From assembly GCA_936924635.1 (NCBI GenBank), contig CAKZHP010000131.1, positions 20,060 to 84,059 on the forward strand: a stretch of DNA of 64,000 nucleotides. The letters are read 5' to 3'. Shown piece by piece: positions 46,579-56,436 of the stretch. Numbering within the stretch: position 1 is the stretch's first letter; each line of letters opens with the position of its first letter. A program made the translations under genes and the position numbers. This stretch comes from an uncultured Propionibacteriaceae bacterium (lineage in GTDB: Bacteria > Actinomycetota > Actinomycetes > Propionibacteriales > Propionibacteriaceae). The notes below the pieces were generated by a model. That model worked only from the letters and a program-made list of their open reading frames with translations. It was not told where the DNA came from and did no database searches.

Positions 46579-49101
46579 TCAGGCACCCATCCGCAGCTCC
46601 ACGGTCCGCGTACGGCCGATGCCGTCGCCCCCCTGGACCGCGACCGTCGTGAGCCGCCGCGAGAACGTCACGGTCGCCGGATCCCCGCCCACCGCGTGGG
46701 CCCGGCCGCGGACGGCGACCGAGAGCTTCTCCTGCGTACGCAACGGGTCGCTGATCGCGATCCGCAGGGTCGGACCCTGCTGCTGGACCATCGCCACGAC
46801 CGGCGTGGAAGCCACCAGACGCCCCGCCTCGCCAGCACCCACGAAGCTGTACGCCGACAGGCCCGATGCAGGGTGCTCGACCGCCTGCACGGTGGTGTCG
46901 TTGCGGAGCACCCGCATGCTGGGGGTGGCCGACTCGCGGCGCACCGCGTCCTCGGTGGCACCCGGCAGCAGGGCGTACGCGAATGACCCGGTGGTGCCGG
47001 CCGGGTGCTGGATCCGCAGCGAGGCGACCCGTCGCTCGGCGGTGCCGGTGCTCGCGGTGCGTACCGCCGACCGGGGCACCGAGGCGACCTGGACCGATGC
47101 CTCTGCCGCGGGGCCCGCGAGCACGACGTAGCCGACCGACGCGTCGGTCGAGGCATTCGCCCAGCGAGCCCACGGCAGCCGCCCGGTGGCCGCCGGAGCC
47201 AGGCCGCCGACCCCTTCGCCCGTGAGCGTAACGGCGTCGGCGACCGGGCTCGTGCGGGCGTCGATGGTCGTCATCGCCACCCGCCCCTGCCCGCCGGTGA
47301 TGCCCGCGCCGAGCACCACCACCTGGTCACCGATCATCACCGTGGTCTTGACACCGCGCGCGTTCGCGTACGCCACGAAGTCGGCCGGCAGGATGCCGCG
47401 CTGCTTGTCGCGCCAGGCGACGTCGTCGCTCAGCACCATCGAGGAGACGCCGTCGGCGCCCAGGCGGACGCCGCCGGAGAAGTCGTTGGTGCCCACCGGG
47501 AAGTAGACGTAGGTGTTCTGCGAGACCGAGGAGGAGGTGAAGCCCAGCGGGTGGGTGGGGTTCTCGTACCAGAGCCGCCCGTACGCCTCCGGCACCGTGA
47601 GCCGCCGCTCCACCGGGGCGGTGACGCCCGCCAGACCGTACGCGCCGACCGTGGCGTAGTAGTCGGCCCCGAACGCCGCCGACTGGTCCTGGCCGTGGAG
47701 GTAGAGGTAGTAGGCGCCGTCACCCTGGAACCACGGCTGCAGGTTCTCGCCCGACATGTACTCGTACTTGCTGATCCGTGACGAGCTGCGGGCCACCGCG
47801 AACGTGAACCCCGGCCGGCGGTGCACGTCACGCTCCATCGCGTTGAAGGTGATGTGCGCGGTGGCGTCCACCAGGTCAGCGGCGACCAGGGCGGGGTCGG
47901 CTCGGAGCGCGTCGTAGGCCACGATCGTGGCCGGGGACACGAACGAGGCGGCGTTCACCGAGACCGCGCCGGAGGTGGCAAGGTGCTTGGCGTAGGCGCG
48001 CATCCGGGTCGCGTCGGCTCCGGTGAGGTACCGGGAGAGGTCGACGGCCGCCTCGATGACACCGACCACGTCGGCGTACCCGGTGGTGGGGCGGGAGACG
48101 CCGCGGCCCTTGACGATCTCCATCATGTAGCCCTCAACGATGACCGGGGCGAAGCCCTGCGTGATCCAGCGCTGGACGGTCGGCACCAGGTCTCGCGCCG
48201 TGTACGAGGTGCCGTCCAGCAGCTTCACGCTCAGGACGACGCGGGAGAGCAGCACCTTGCCGTACGAGCCGGTGTAGGCCACCGAGTCGTGCTGGATGAA
48301 GGAGCCGTCGGCGTAGTAGCCGTCGGTGTTGCCGTGCACCAGGTGCTGAGGGTCGATGGTCGCGAACACCGTCGACTGGTCGGCCACCGCCTTCGCCACG
48401 CGCACCTCGTCGCCCACCAGGGCGCCCTGGATGATCCGGTTGCCCGTGATGTCGGCAAGGTTGGCACCGGTGTGGAAACGCGAGTCGAGGTCGACGTCGC
48501 CGCCCTTGCCGGCGCGCAGATAGGCATCCATGGTCGCCACCAGCCTCGGCAGGAGGGCGGGGTCGTACGCGGCGAGCGCGGGGCGTACGAACGCGAGCGC
48601 CTTCGTGAGCTGCGTGGGGATGCCGATCTCCCAGGCGTACCAGTTGCCGTAGTAGCCCCGGGCCTGGTCGCCGTACCAGGCCCGGTGCACCCAGTCGATG
48701 CCGGCGACCACGCGGCGCTGCACGGCGGCGTCGTCGAACTGAGGTGTGCCGGGCGTCACGGTGGCCAGACCGATCTCGGCCAGGTACTGGAAGGTCGTCG
48801 TGAGCGACGCCTCGGCGGTGCCCAGGGTGACGCCGCTGAACAGGGCGGTCGCCGTGAGCGGCAGGGCCGCGGGATCAGCCATGGCCTTGAGCCGCGCCGA
48901 GGCGGTCGTGCCGATGGTGCGCACCTTCGAGGCGACGGTGGGATCGGACTGGTCAGCCTGTGTGCCGGCGAAGATCGTCACGACGTTCGCGAGGATGCGT
49001 TCCAGGTCGGTCGGCGCCGCCTCAGCGGGAAGGGCCCAGCCGGCCGCCAGTCCTGCCACTGTGATCCCCGCTCCAGCCTGCAGCACCGTCCTGCGCCTCA
49101 T
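46579..49101 (-). CDS. PL8 polysaccharide lyase (hyaluronate/chondroitin lyase-like)
   Basis: 840 aa. Tat-style leader (MRRRTVLQAGAGITVAGLAA), alpha/alpha toroid with catalytic Asn221 (TGNRIIQG), His271 and Tyr280 (SFIQHDSVAYTGSYG), spaced exactly as N349/H399/Y408 of the pneumococcal enzyme. Beta-sandwich domains follow. Secreted; cleaves uronic-acid polysaccharides by beta-elimination. Hyaluronate, chondroitin or xanthan cannot be told apart from sequence alone. Confidence 0.9.
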   Translation of the reverse strand: MRRRTVLQAGAGITVAGLAAGWALPAEAAPTDLERILANVVTIFAGTQADQSDPTVASKVRTIGTTASARLKAMADPAALPLTATALFSGVTLGTAEASLTTTFQYLAEIGLATVTPGTPQFDDAAVQRRVVAGIDWVHRAWYGDQARGYYGNWYAWEIGIPTQLTKALAFVRPALAAYDPALLPRLVATMDAYLRAGKGGDVDLDSRFHTGANLADITGNRIIQGALVGDEVRVAKAVADQSTVFATIDPQHLVHGNTDGYYADGSFIQHDSVAYTGSYGKVLLSRVVLSVKLLDGTSYTARDLVPTVQRWITQGFAPVIVEGYMMEIVKGRGVSRPTTGYADVVGVIEAAVDLSRYLTGADATRMRAYAKHLATSGAVSVNAASFVSPATIVAYDALRADPALVAADLVDATAHITFNAMERDVHRRPGFTFAVARSSSRISKYEYMSGENLQPWFQGDGAYYLYLHGQDQSAAFGADYYATVGAYGLAGVTAPVERRLTVPEAYGRLWYENPTHPLGFTSSSVSQNTYVYFPVGTNDFSGGVRLGADGVSSMVLSDDVAWRDKQRGILPADFVAYANARGVKTTVMIGDQVVVLGAGITGGQGRVAMTTIDARTSPVADAVTLTGEGVGGLAPAATGRLPWARWANASTDASVGYVVLAGPAAEASVQVASVPRSAVRTASTGTAERRVASLRIQHPAGTTGSFAYALLPGATEDAVRRESATPSMRVLRNDTTVQAVEHPASGLSAYSFVGAGEAGRLVASTPVVAMVQQQGPTLRIAISDPLRTQEKLSVAVRGRAHAVGGDPATVTFSRRLTTVAVQGGDGIGRTRTVELRMGA

Positions 49102-49358
49102 CGCCCCACCCCGTCGTATGGCCGTCTGGCCGGCGAGGCCGCCGGCGCTCTTCTCAACCTAGACAAGGGCTTCTGCTTCTGCAGGGGAATCGCCGTGATC
49201 GGTCCACGAGTCATCGTGGGGGGCTCAACCGATATGGTCGATCAGACCGCCAGCGCACCGTCGCGGTGTCGACCGAGGATGACAATGCCTCGGCGAGGGG
49301 CTCGGAGAGCCGTCGGGAGGCCGGCGGCAGTCGGCAGACAAAGGACGTGGGCGGGTAG

Positions 49359-50008
49359 ATGGCTGAGGGGGACCGGGCCGCTGATGGCGGGCTGCCCGAC
49401 GGGCCTCGCCACGAGGCACGCCCTGTCGACGTCGCGGAGGTGCACCGGCACGTGCTGGTCGCGTGCAGGACCTGGGGGCTGGACACCTGACCACCAGTCA
49501 CAGCCTCAGGGGCCGCCGCGACGGGGTCGTCTTCTCCTCGGGAGAGGAGGCCAGCGCCGTCATCGCCCTGCAGACGACACTGGGGGAGGGGCCCTCCCAC
49601 ACCGCCGTCGCTCGCAGGACCCCCGTGCTGGTGCCCGGTCTCGCGGACGGCCACGTCACGAGCCGTGGGTGCTCTTTCGCGCCGAGGCGCTGGCAAGAGG
49701 AGTGCGCTCCGTGGTTGCCCTGCCGTTGCTGGCCGGTCCACTCGACCTGGGGGTGGCGACACTCCACGGCTCGCGTCCGGTCGTGGCGCGGCAGCTGCAG
49801 GGCCGCTGGAGAGTCGCGTGGTCATCAAGCAGGCCAAGGGAGTGCTGGCTGAGCGGGTCGGTGTGGACATGGGGCGGGCGTTCGACCTGCCGCGAGCCAC
49901 GGCGCTCTCCAACAGCGCAGCCTCAGCGAGGTCGCCCGCGAGATCGCCACCAGCCGGACCGTCGACACGGTGCAGCAGCCCCTCGGCGCCGCGGGCGACC
50001 AGGGCTGA
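49359..50008 (+). pseudogene. Decayed GAF-ANTAR antitermination regulator
   Basis: Pieces of one protein lie in three frames. GAF pieces: VVFSSGEEASAVIALQTTLG and RTPVLVPGLADG (near 49500-49660), then ALARGVRSVVALPLLAGPLD (near 49690-49760). ANTAR pieces: VIKQAKGVLAERVGVDMGRA (near 49820) and LSEVAREIATSRTV (near 49925-49970). The stop at 50006-50008 ends the last piece. At least three frame changes and missing segments make repair by one indel impossible, so this is a genuine relic. Confidence 0.7.
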
Positions 50009-50015
50009 GCAGGCG

Positions 50016-50273
50016 CTACTGCTCGGTCGACCGCGTCGGCAGCGTGCTCAGCAGCTGCTCGTAGGCGGCGGCCGCGTCCATCCCCTGCGCTACGGCGAGG
50101 CCCAGGATGTACGAGGAGACGGGTGCCAGCGGCCGGTCAAGCCGGTGCGCCACGTGCTTGGTGAGCGCGTGAACGAGGCGGATGTCCACCTGGGCCGGGT
50201 CGACGCCGACGGCCGCGCAGGCCTCGTCTGCCCACTCCTGCCACCGGCGACGGTCAGCCTCCGTCTCGCTCAC
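50016..50273 (-). CDS. DUF6457 small protein
   Basis: 85 aa, [20 protein letters not shown] then [20 protein letters not shown] and LGLAVAQG, the DUF6457 helical pattern. In many actinobacteria this domain neighbours or is fused to MobA, so a Moco link is possible. The stop-start overlap with the upstream gene (ATGA) shows coupling. Confidence 0.75.
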   Translation of the reverse strand: MSETEADRRRWQEWADEACAAVGVDPAQVDIRLVHALTKHVAHRLDRPLAPVSSYILGLAVAQGMDAAAAYEQLLSTLPTRSTEQ

Positions 50274-50464
50274 GGTGCGGTTCTCCCGGCCTCGACCACG
50301 TACGCCCGGAGGGCAGCCTCACGGGAGGAGAACCGGTCCACCTCGTGGCCCGTGTCGCACTGGCACAGCGACACCGTGAGCGTCGTGCCGTCGTCGTGGA
50401 CGACCTCCCAGGGCGCGCCCAGCCCCTCCCACTGGAGCACACGGTCGAGGTCCGGCGTCGTCAC
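50270..50464 (-). CDS. Hypothetical 64-aa protein
   Basis: 64 aa, [35 protein letters not shown] with a C-x-C and His. Coupled to the DUF6457 gene (ATGA). Conserved-looking but unrecognised. Confidence 0.55.
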   Translation of the reverse strand: MTTPDLDRVLQWEGLGAPWEVVHDDGTTLTVSLCQCDTGHEVDRFSSREAALRAYVVEAGRTAP

Positions 50465-50634
50465 AGCCCGACCATCTCACGCCGGCGGGGACTCGGTGCA
50501 CCTCCACGTCGTTCTGCGGCGGGTGTGACGGCTCGGGCGCCACGGGTCAGGCCAGGGCTCTGGCCACAGCGGCACTGTGCGCTCGACGCTGCTCCCGACG
50601 TTCGGCCTGGGCGTCCGGATCGGGCACGGGGGAG

Positions 50635-50979
50635 GCCAGCATCAGTCGCTGCGTGTAGCAGGTCGAGCACCCGGGCCTGCGTCGACAGGTCGAGGGCGGA
50701 CACGGGCTCGTCGCAGACGATCAGGCGAGGCTGCAGCGCGAGCGCCCGGGCGATGGCGACGCGCTGGCGCTGCCCGCCGGAGAACTCGCGCGGCAGCCGG
50801 TCCATCGAGTCGTGCCGCAGCTTCACCCGGTCCAGCAGGTCTGACACCCGGGTGCGGGCCTCCGCCCCGGCGATCCCCTGGGTGCTCAGGGGCTCGCTGA
50901 GGATGTCGCCGATCGTCATCGACGGGTTGAGGGAGGTGTACGGGTCCTGGAACACCACCTGGATGTCTCGACGTAAGAC
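50635..50979 (-). pseudogene. Remnant of an oligopeptide ABC transporter ATPase
   Basis: An open stretch encodes only the middle of an OppF/DppF-type ATPase: [20 protein letters not shown] (Q-loop), [20 protein letters not shown] (signature), [20 protein letters not shown] (Walker B). Walker A and the N-terminus, and everything after VLDLLHA, are missing. No permease or binding-protein partner is next to it. Confidence 0.85.
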
Positions 50980-51127
50980 GGCCTCTGGTGGGGGGCAATG
51001 CGGTTGCTGCCTGTTGCCTGGTGGCCGCCTCGAGGTGGTGGGACCGTTGCTCGGGATGCCGGTGTGCGTGCGCCGCACGTCGGCCGGCCCGCGCAAGCGC
51101 CCGCCGAGGATCACTAGGGTGGCGCCC

Positions 51128-53392
51128 ATGACGACGCCCGAGACTGAGGCCGCCTCCGAGGAGCTGCCGGAGATCAGCTACGACGCGCAGTTCTACCCGG
51201 CGCGCCCGGCGCGGCTCCGGCCCAGGGCGCGGCGCCGCTCGGCGGAGCAGGTGATCCCGTCGAAGCCGTTCGCCGCCGACGGGACGAACCCTGCGTACGT
51301 GTCGTGGCTGGTCGAGCAGTCGATGCTCAAGGACGCGATCATGCTGGCCCGCCAGCTGAAGGGCGACCACCTGATGTGGTCCAACCCGTACGCGTCGCCC
51401 GACCCCCGCGCGGCGGTGTCGAAGGCGTCGGTCTGGTACACGGCGTACCCGCTCTCGGTGGTGACCGCCCCTCGGCAGTCGTTCCTCGCCGCGATCGGGG
51501 CTGAGGAGCTGTGGGAGGCGTTCGAGCAGATCGGCATCCAGGCCATCCACACCGGCCCGCTGAAGCTCGCCGGCGGCATCACCGACTGGGAGCTGACGCC
51601 GAGCATCGACGGCCACTTCGACCGCATCTCGATGGCGATCGACCCGCTGTTCGGCACCGAGGACGAGTTCCGCACCATGACCGAGGTCGCGGGCGCCCAT
51701 GGCGGCACCGTGATCGACGACATCGTGCCTGGTCACACGGGCAAGGGCGCCGACTTCCGGCTCGCGGAGATCGACTACAAGGACTACGCGGGCATCTATC
51801 ACATGGTGCGCATCCCCGAGGGCGCGTGGCACCTGCTGCCCGACGTGCCCGAGGGTGCCGACTCGGCCAACCTCAGCGCCGAGCAGGAGCAGGCGCTGGC
51901 CGACGAGGGCTTCATCATCGGCGCCCTGCAGCGGGTGATCTTCTACGAGCCCGGGGTGAAGGAGACGAACTGGTCGGCCACCCGGGTCGTCCACGACGTC
52001 GACGGCGAGCCGGTGCGCTGGGTCTACCTGCACTACTTCAAGGACGGGCAGCCCTCCATTAACTGGCTCGACCCCACGTTCGCCGGCATGCGGATGGTGA
52101 TGGGCGATGCCCTGCACTCGCTGCTCGACCTCGGCTCCGGCGGGCTGCGGCTCGACGCCAACGGGTTCCTGGGCGTCGAGAAGACCCTCGATGCGCCGGC
52201 GTGGTCGGAGGGCCATCCGCTGTCACAGGCGGCCAACCAGCTCATCGGCTCGATGGTGCGCAAGGTCGGCGGGTTCACGTTCCAAGAGCTCAACCTCACC
52301 ATCGACGACATCCTGGAGACGGGTACGGTCGGGCCCGACCTGTCGTACGACTTCATCACCCGGCCCGCCTACCACTACGCGCTGGCTACGGGTGACACCG
52401 AGTTCCTGCGGCTGATGCTGACCGAGGCGATGAACGCCGGCATCGACCAGGCGTCGCTGGTGCACGCGATGCAGAACCACGACGAGCTGACGTACGAGCT
52501 GGTGCACTTCGAGACCCGCCACCGCGACGACGTGTACATGTTCGGCGGGCAGGAGCTGACGGGGCGCGAGCTGGCCGAGACCGTACGGCAGGGCCTGCGC
52601 GACACCATCGCCGGCGATGCCGCCCCGTACAACGCGCTGTTCGTGCAGAACGGCATCGCCTGCACCACCGCTTCGGTGATCGCCGCCAGCCAGGGGATCA
52701 CCGACCTGGACGCGATCGGGCCCGAGGAGACGGCCCGCATCATGGACGCGCACCTGCTGCTCTGTGCGTACAACCTGCTGCAGCCGGGCGTCTTCGCGCT
52801 CTCGGGCTGGGACCTGATGGGCGCGCTGCCGCTCGACCGCTCGGAGGTGGCGTCCCTGATCCGCACGGGGGACACGCGATGGATCGAGCGCGGTGCGTAC
52901 GACATGACGGGGGCCAACCCCGAGGCCACCGCGTCGGCGGCCGGGATGCCGCGCGCCCGCTGTCTCTACCCGCCGCTGACCGAGCAGCTGGCCGACGCTG
53001 GGTCGTTCGCGAGCCGGTTGGCCGTGCTGCTGCGCGTCCGCATGGAGAACGAGCTGTGCACGGGCGCCCTGGTCGCGGTGCCCGCCGTGTCGGACAAGGC
53101 TGTGCTGGTGATGGTGAACCGCCTGCTGAGCGGCGTCACGCAGGTCACGGTGCTGAACTTCGGGCCCGACCCCGTCGATGCCCGGGTGCAGGACGAGGCG
53201 ATCCCTGCCGGCCGGGTCATCGACCTGATGACCGGCCTCGACGTCAGCGACGTGGACGCACTGGGTGGGTTCACCGTCGAGCTCGGCGGGTACGGGGCCG
53301 TGGCGCTCGTGATCGCGGAGGCGACCGAGGAGGAGCCCGAGCCCGAGCCGGAGGTCAGCGCGCCGAAGCGGAGGCGGAAGGCGTCGGAGTGA
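51128..53392 (+). CDS. GH13 enzyme, trehalose-synthase-like
   Basis: 754 aa. GH13 regions: [10 protein letters not shown], nucleophile Asp343 ([10 protein letters not shown]), acid/base Glu387 (FTFQELNLT), Asp452 in [10 protein letters not shown]. The NHDELT motif and length recall maltose alpha-D-glucosyltransferase (TreS), which interconverts maltose and trehalose. Low-complexity tail [22 protein letters not shown] 51128. The 3' end overlaps the opposite membrane gene by 38 bp. Confidence 0.75.
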   Translation: MTTPETEAASEELPEISYDAQFYPARPARLRPRARRRSAEQVIPSKPFAADGTNPAYVSWLVEQSMLKDAIMLARQLKGDHLMWSNPYASPDPRAAVSKASVWYTAYPLSVVTAPRQSFLAAIGAEELWEAFEQIGIQAIHTGPLKLAGGITDWELTPSIDGHFDRISMAIDPLFGTEDEFRTMTEVAGAHGGTVIDDIVPGHTGKGADFRLAEIDYKDYAGIYHMVRIPEGAWHLLPDVPEGADSANLSAEQEQALADEGFIIGALQRVIFYEPGVKETNWSATRVVHDVDGEPVRWVYLHYFKDGQPSINWLDPTFAGMRMVMGDALHSLLDLGSGGLRLDANGFLGVEKTLDAPAWSEGHPLSQAANQLIGSMVRKVGGFTFQELNLTIDDILETGTVGPDLSYDFITRPAYHYALATGDTEFLRLMLTEAMNAGIDQASLVHAMQNHDELTYELVHFETRHRDDVYMFGGQELTGRELAETVRQGLRDTIAGDAAPYNALFVQNGIACTTASVIAASQGITDLDAIGPEETARIMDAHLLLCAYNLLQPGVFALSGWDLMGALPLDRSEVASLIRTGDTRWIERGAYDMTGANPEATASAAGMPRARCLYPPLTEQLADAGSFASRLAVLLRVRMENELCTGALVAVPAVSDKAVLVMVNRLLSGVTQVTVLNFGPDPVDARVQDEAIPAGRVIDLMTGLDVSDVDALGGFTVELGGYGAVALVIAEATEEEPEPEPEVSAPKRRRKASE

Positions 53393-53960
53393 CCGTGCGG
53401 TCGGCGCCCTCGGGGCTGCGGCGGCGCCAGTAGCCGAGCAGGGCGACGGTGAGCAGGGCGGGCCAGCAGAACAGCGGGATGTACGCCAGGAGCAGCACCG
53501 TGGTTTGTGCCGGTGACATGCCGGTGGTCGGCACCCAGGCGTCGGTGAGCCCGAGCCAGCGTCCGGCGAAGCTGACGATCAGTGGGGTGAGGATCGCGTA
53601 CAGGGCGATGTCGCCCAGCGCTCCCAGCGTGGTAGGCAGCAGGCGGTGGACCGTGTGGCCGCCCAGGCGCGGGATCCAGCGCGGCCACACCTCGCCCCAG
53701 GGCCTGACCAGGCCGACGCATAGCACGCCGCCGATGAGCTCGGCGACGTCGAGCCCGAGCACGTACGCGGTGCCGAACCCGCTGGAGCGGAACAGCTCCG
53801 ACTCCGCGAAGCCGGTGTCCACGCCCGCCAGCATGGCGACCCGCCACAGCAGCGAGGGCGCGACCGCGGCCAGGCAGCCCCATCCCACTGCCTTGGCCCA
53901 GGGCTGCGGTGGCGCGCCGGTGTCACCACGATCAAATAGACGCGATGATCTAAAACTCAT
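53355..53960 (-). CDS. Membrane protein, unrecognised
   Basis: 201 aa with about five TM helices ([59 protein letters not shown]). Divergent from a TetR-family gene 29 bp away, so probably its target. The sequence of the shared gap is unusually AT-rich for this genome. Confidence 0.7.
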   Translation of the reverse strand: MSFRSSRLFDRGDTGAPPQPWAKAVGWGCLAAVAPSLLWRVAMLAGVDTGFAESELFRSSGFGTAYVLGLDVAELIGGVLCVGLVRPWGEVWPRWIPRLGGHTVHRLLPTTLGALGDIALYAILTPLIVSFAGRWLGLTDAWVPTTGMSPAQTTVLLLAYIPLFCWPALLTVALLGYWRRRSPEGADRTVTPTPSASASAR

Positions 53961-53985
53961 GCTCTAGAAGATAGCTAGGGTGTGC
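53948..53985. promoter_or_regulatory. AT-rich promoter/operator of the tetR divergent pair
   Basis: The 29-bp gap and flanks contain an interrupted dyad (TCTA ... TAGA) and CTAGAAGATAGCTAG, far richer in A/T than surrounding DNA. Likely the shared promoter with the TetR operator. Confidence 0.4.
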
Positions 53986-53989
53986 TGCC

Positions 53990-54574
53990 ATGGCAAGACC
54001 GGCCCGGTTCACCGACGACGACATCCTCGACGGGGCGGCGCGCGCCCTGGCCGAGAGCGGCCGGTCGTTCACGGTCGCGGCCGCCGCGCGGGCGGCGGGT
54101 GCCCCCACCGGCTCGATCTACCACCGGTTCGCGTCGCGCGAGGAGCTCGCCGGTCGCCTGTGGCTGCGATCGATCGAGCGGTTCCACGTGGGGCTGCGGG
54201 AGGCGTACGCGATCGGTGACCCGCACCGGGCGGTGCGCGAGGCGGCGGCCCATGTGCCGCGGTTCTGCGAGGAGCACCCCACCGACGCGCTGGCCATGAC
54301 CCTCTTCCACCAGGAGGTGCTGGTCGCCGACGGCCCCGAGACGCTGCGGGAACAGGCGGCCCACGTCAACGACGAGGTGGATGCGGCGCTGGAGGCGCTC
54401 GTGGGGAGGCGGTACGGCGACGCCACTCAGGAACGCCGCGAGCTGCTGATGGTGGCGACGAGGCTCAGCCCGTACGGCCTCGTACGCCCCTTCGTCGGTC
54501 GCGCCGACCTGCCTGGGTGGGTGCGACCGGCTGCCGTAACCGCGGCCGACGCGATCGCGGCGCTGGGGGACTGA
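53990..54574 (+). CDS. TetR-family regulator
   Basis: 194 aa. N-terminal HTH (ILDGAARALAESGRSFTVAA, AGAPTGSIYHRFASREELAG), helical ligand domain. Divergent from a membrane protein gene; expected to repress it. Ligand unknown. Confidence 0.9.
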   Translation: MARPARFTDDDILDGAARALAESGRSFTVAAAARAAGAPTGSIYHRFASREELAGRLWLRSIERFHVGLREAYAIGDPHRAVREAAAHVPRFCEEHPTDALAMTLFHQEVLVADGPETLREQAAHVNDEVDAALEALVGRRYGDATQERRELLMVATRLSPYGLVRPFVGRADLPGWVRPAAVTAADAIAALGD

Positions 54575-54671
54575 TGCTGTTCCCAAGAACTTCCTGAGAG
54601 AGATCCGGAAGCTGGGGATAACCGGCCGGAGGGGAGATCGGCTGACTGAGCCCCTGGTTAGCGTCCCTGCC

Positions 54672-55428
54672 ATGACGAGACCCCGCCCACTGGCCGTGCT
54701 CCTCCTGGTCGCCGTGCTGGCAGGCTGCAGCCTGCTGAAGCCGCCTGAGCCGCCCGTCGTCAACGCCCCGAAGCTGCCGGCGGAGGTGTTCGGTGCCGCT
54801 CCGGGCAAGCCCCTGGGCGTAGGCACCATCCCCAACGCACTGGCCACCGATCTCGACGGTTTGGAGGACCAGACCCGCAGCGGTCCCAGGCGTTGGCGAT
54901 GGTTTCTTGGCCGTGGGGCACGCCTGGACCAGCAGAGGGAAGGAGCGGCGAACATAGGTCTCAGCAGAGCGCTCGGTCTGGACGGTCGTCGAGCTGCCGC
55001 TAGGCGACCTCGCAGAGGGGTCGCTCGCCCAAGTAGTCGTCGCGGGCCAGCGCCTGGTGGCGTTGGGTCGCTCTCGGGCACGAGAGAGTGCGAAGTGATC
55101 CACCACCATCTGGACCTCCAGCGACAGCGGCCAGACTTGGAGTCTCGCGGTGATGGACAGCTGGGGGAGGACGAGCCACGAGTCGCTGCTCGTCTACGGG
55201 AACGAAGTCGTCCTTGTCACGGGATCGAACGATCGGAAGGTCGTCACGCTCTGGCGTTCCGGTGACGGGTTTCAGTGGGCCGGGGTTGGTCTCACCATGC
55301 CCGGTATCACCGAGGGCGCAGAGGCTGAGGTCTGGGACGCAGCAACCGACGGGTCGAAGGTCGTCGTCTTGATGCGCATCGTCAACCGGCTCGACGGCGT
55401 CACCGTGCTGGTGGAGCAACCGTTGTGA
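54672..55428 (+). pseudogene. Asp-box lipoprotein, broken
   Basis: Starts with a lipoprotein signal (PLAVLLLVAVLAGCSLLKPP). An extra C in the CCC run at 54874-54876 shifts the frame; the restored frame reads AAVPGVGDGFLAVGHAWTSR, then meets a TAG at 54955, continues VSAERSVWTVVELPLGDLAE, meets a TGA at 55096, and continues STTIWTSSDSGQTWSLAVMD to a natural stop at 55428. The Asp-box (SSDSGQTW) suggests a sialidase-like propeller. One indel plus two nonsense codons indicate real decay. Confidence 0.75.
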
Positions 55429-55490
55429 GCCCCACCCCTCGTCGTGAGACGCCCATTGACGGAGCTCACTCGGCCCCCAAGGATCGACGC

Positions 55491-56276
55491 ATGACTGAGA
55501 CGCGACGCAAGGTGCTCATCACGGGTGCGACGGGCAACATCGGGATCGTGCTGTCGGAGCGGCTCTCCGACACGTACGAGATCGTGATGCAGGGCCGTAC
55601 CCCCCGCACCGAGAAGCAGGAGAAGGAGCTGCGCAAGGCCGACCTCACGTCGTACGAGGAGGTGCTGCCGCTGATGGAGGGTGTCGACACCGTCATCCAC
55701 CTGGCTGGGTCGGCGAGCCCCGAGTCGAGCTGGGACGACGTGCTGAGCGCCAACATCATCGGCCTGCGCAACACGCTGGAGGCAGCACGCGAGAAGGGGG
55801 TGCGCAGGTTCGTGTTCCCGTCGTCGAACCACGCCATGGGCATGTACGACCGGCTCGGCGAGTGGCCCGTGTACGCCACCACGCCGCCGCGGGCCGACTC
55901 GTTCTACGGGGTCTCGAAGATCTTCGGTGAGGCGATCGGGCGGTTCTACCACGACGAGTACGGGATGGACTTCATCGCGCTGCGCATCGGCTGGATGTCG
56001 GGCGACCCGATGCTCGCCGAGAAGGAGATCCTCCACGCCATGTGGCTCAGCGAGGACGACTGCGAGCAGGTGGTGCGCTGCGCCATCGAGGCGCCGACCA
56101 CGTGGGGCCTCTACTACGCCGTCTCCGACAACCAGAACCGCCGCTGGGACATCACCAACACCATGCTCGACCTCGGGTACCGCCCCAAGGACACCTGGAC
56201 CGACCACTCCGACCAGCCCGAGGACGTCACCCCCGGTGGCAAGCCCGGCCCGGAGGACTGGCCGGCGAACAGCTGA
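55491..56276 (+). CDS. NAD-dependent epimerase/dehydratase, uronate-dehydrogenase-like
   Basis: 261 aa SDR. GxxGxxG motif KVLITGATGNIGIVLSERL, DLTSYEEVLPLMEGVDTVIH, SSNHAMGMYDR and catalytic Tyr-x3-Lys in FYGVSKIFGEA. The SSNH motif and size match uronate dehydrogenase (uronate to aldarolactone). AAGGA seven bases before ATG 55491; an earlier in-frame start lacks one. Confidence 0.8.
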   Translation: MTETRRKVLITGATGNIGIVLSERLSDTYEIVMQGRTPRTEKQEKELRKADLTSYEEVLPLMEGVDTVIHLAGSASPESSWDDVLSANIIGLRNTLEAAREKGVRRFVFPSSNHAMGMYDRLGEWPVYATTPPRADSFYGVSKIFGEAIGRFYHDEYGMDFIALRIGWMSGDPMLAEKEILHAMWLSEDDCEQVVRCAIEAPTTWGLYYAVSDNQNRRWDITNTMLDLGYRPKDTWTDHSDQPEDVTPGGKPGPEDWPANS

Positions 56277-56310
56277 CCCACCTGTGAGCTGAACAAGGGC
56301 CGGCGGGAGA

Positions 56311-56365
56311 CGCTGGCTGAGCAAGGAGCTCCCGAGCCTGCGAGGGAGTTCCGCGTCGATGCCCC
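56311..56365 (+). repeat. REP-like stem-loop repeat, intergenic copy
   Basis: CGCTGGCTGAGCAAG, then an imperfect stem GGAGCTCCC ... GGGAGTTCC, then GCGTCGATGCCCC. Same ends as the copies at 17541-17591 and 62529-62581. It sits between the uronate-dehydrogenase-like and sugar-binding-protein genes. Confidence 0.65.
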
Positions 56366-56436
56366 GGCAGGGCAAGCGGAGTGAGCCCTGTCGGTCTGCC
56401 GGTGCGGGAGAGCCCGCCGCCGAGCACGTGCTCAGC

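Noticed and set aside
47821..50064. Plus-strand open frame of 747 codons opposite the PL8 gene
   Set aside because: Low-complexity composition and antisense to a well-supported lyase; only its last part overlaps the real GAF-ANTAR relic.
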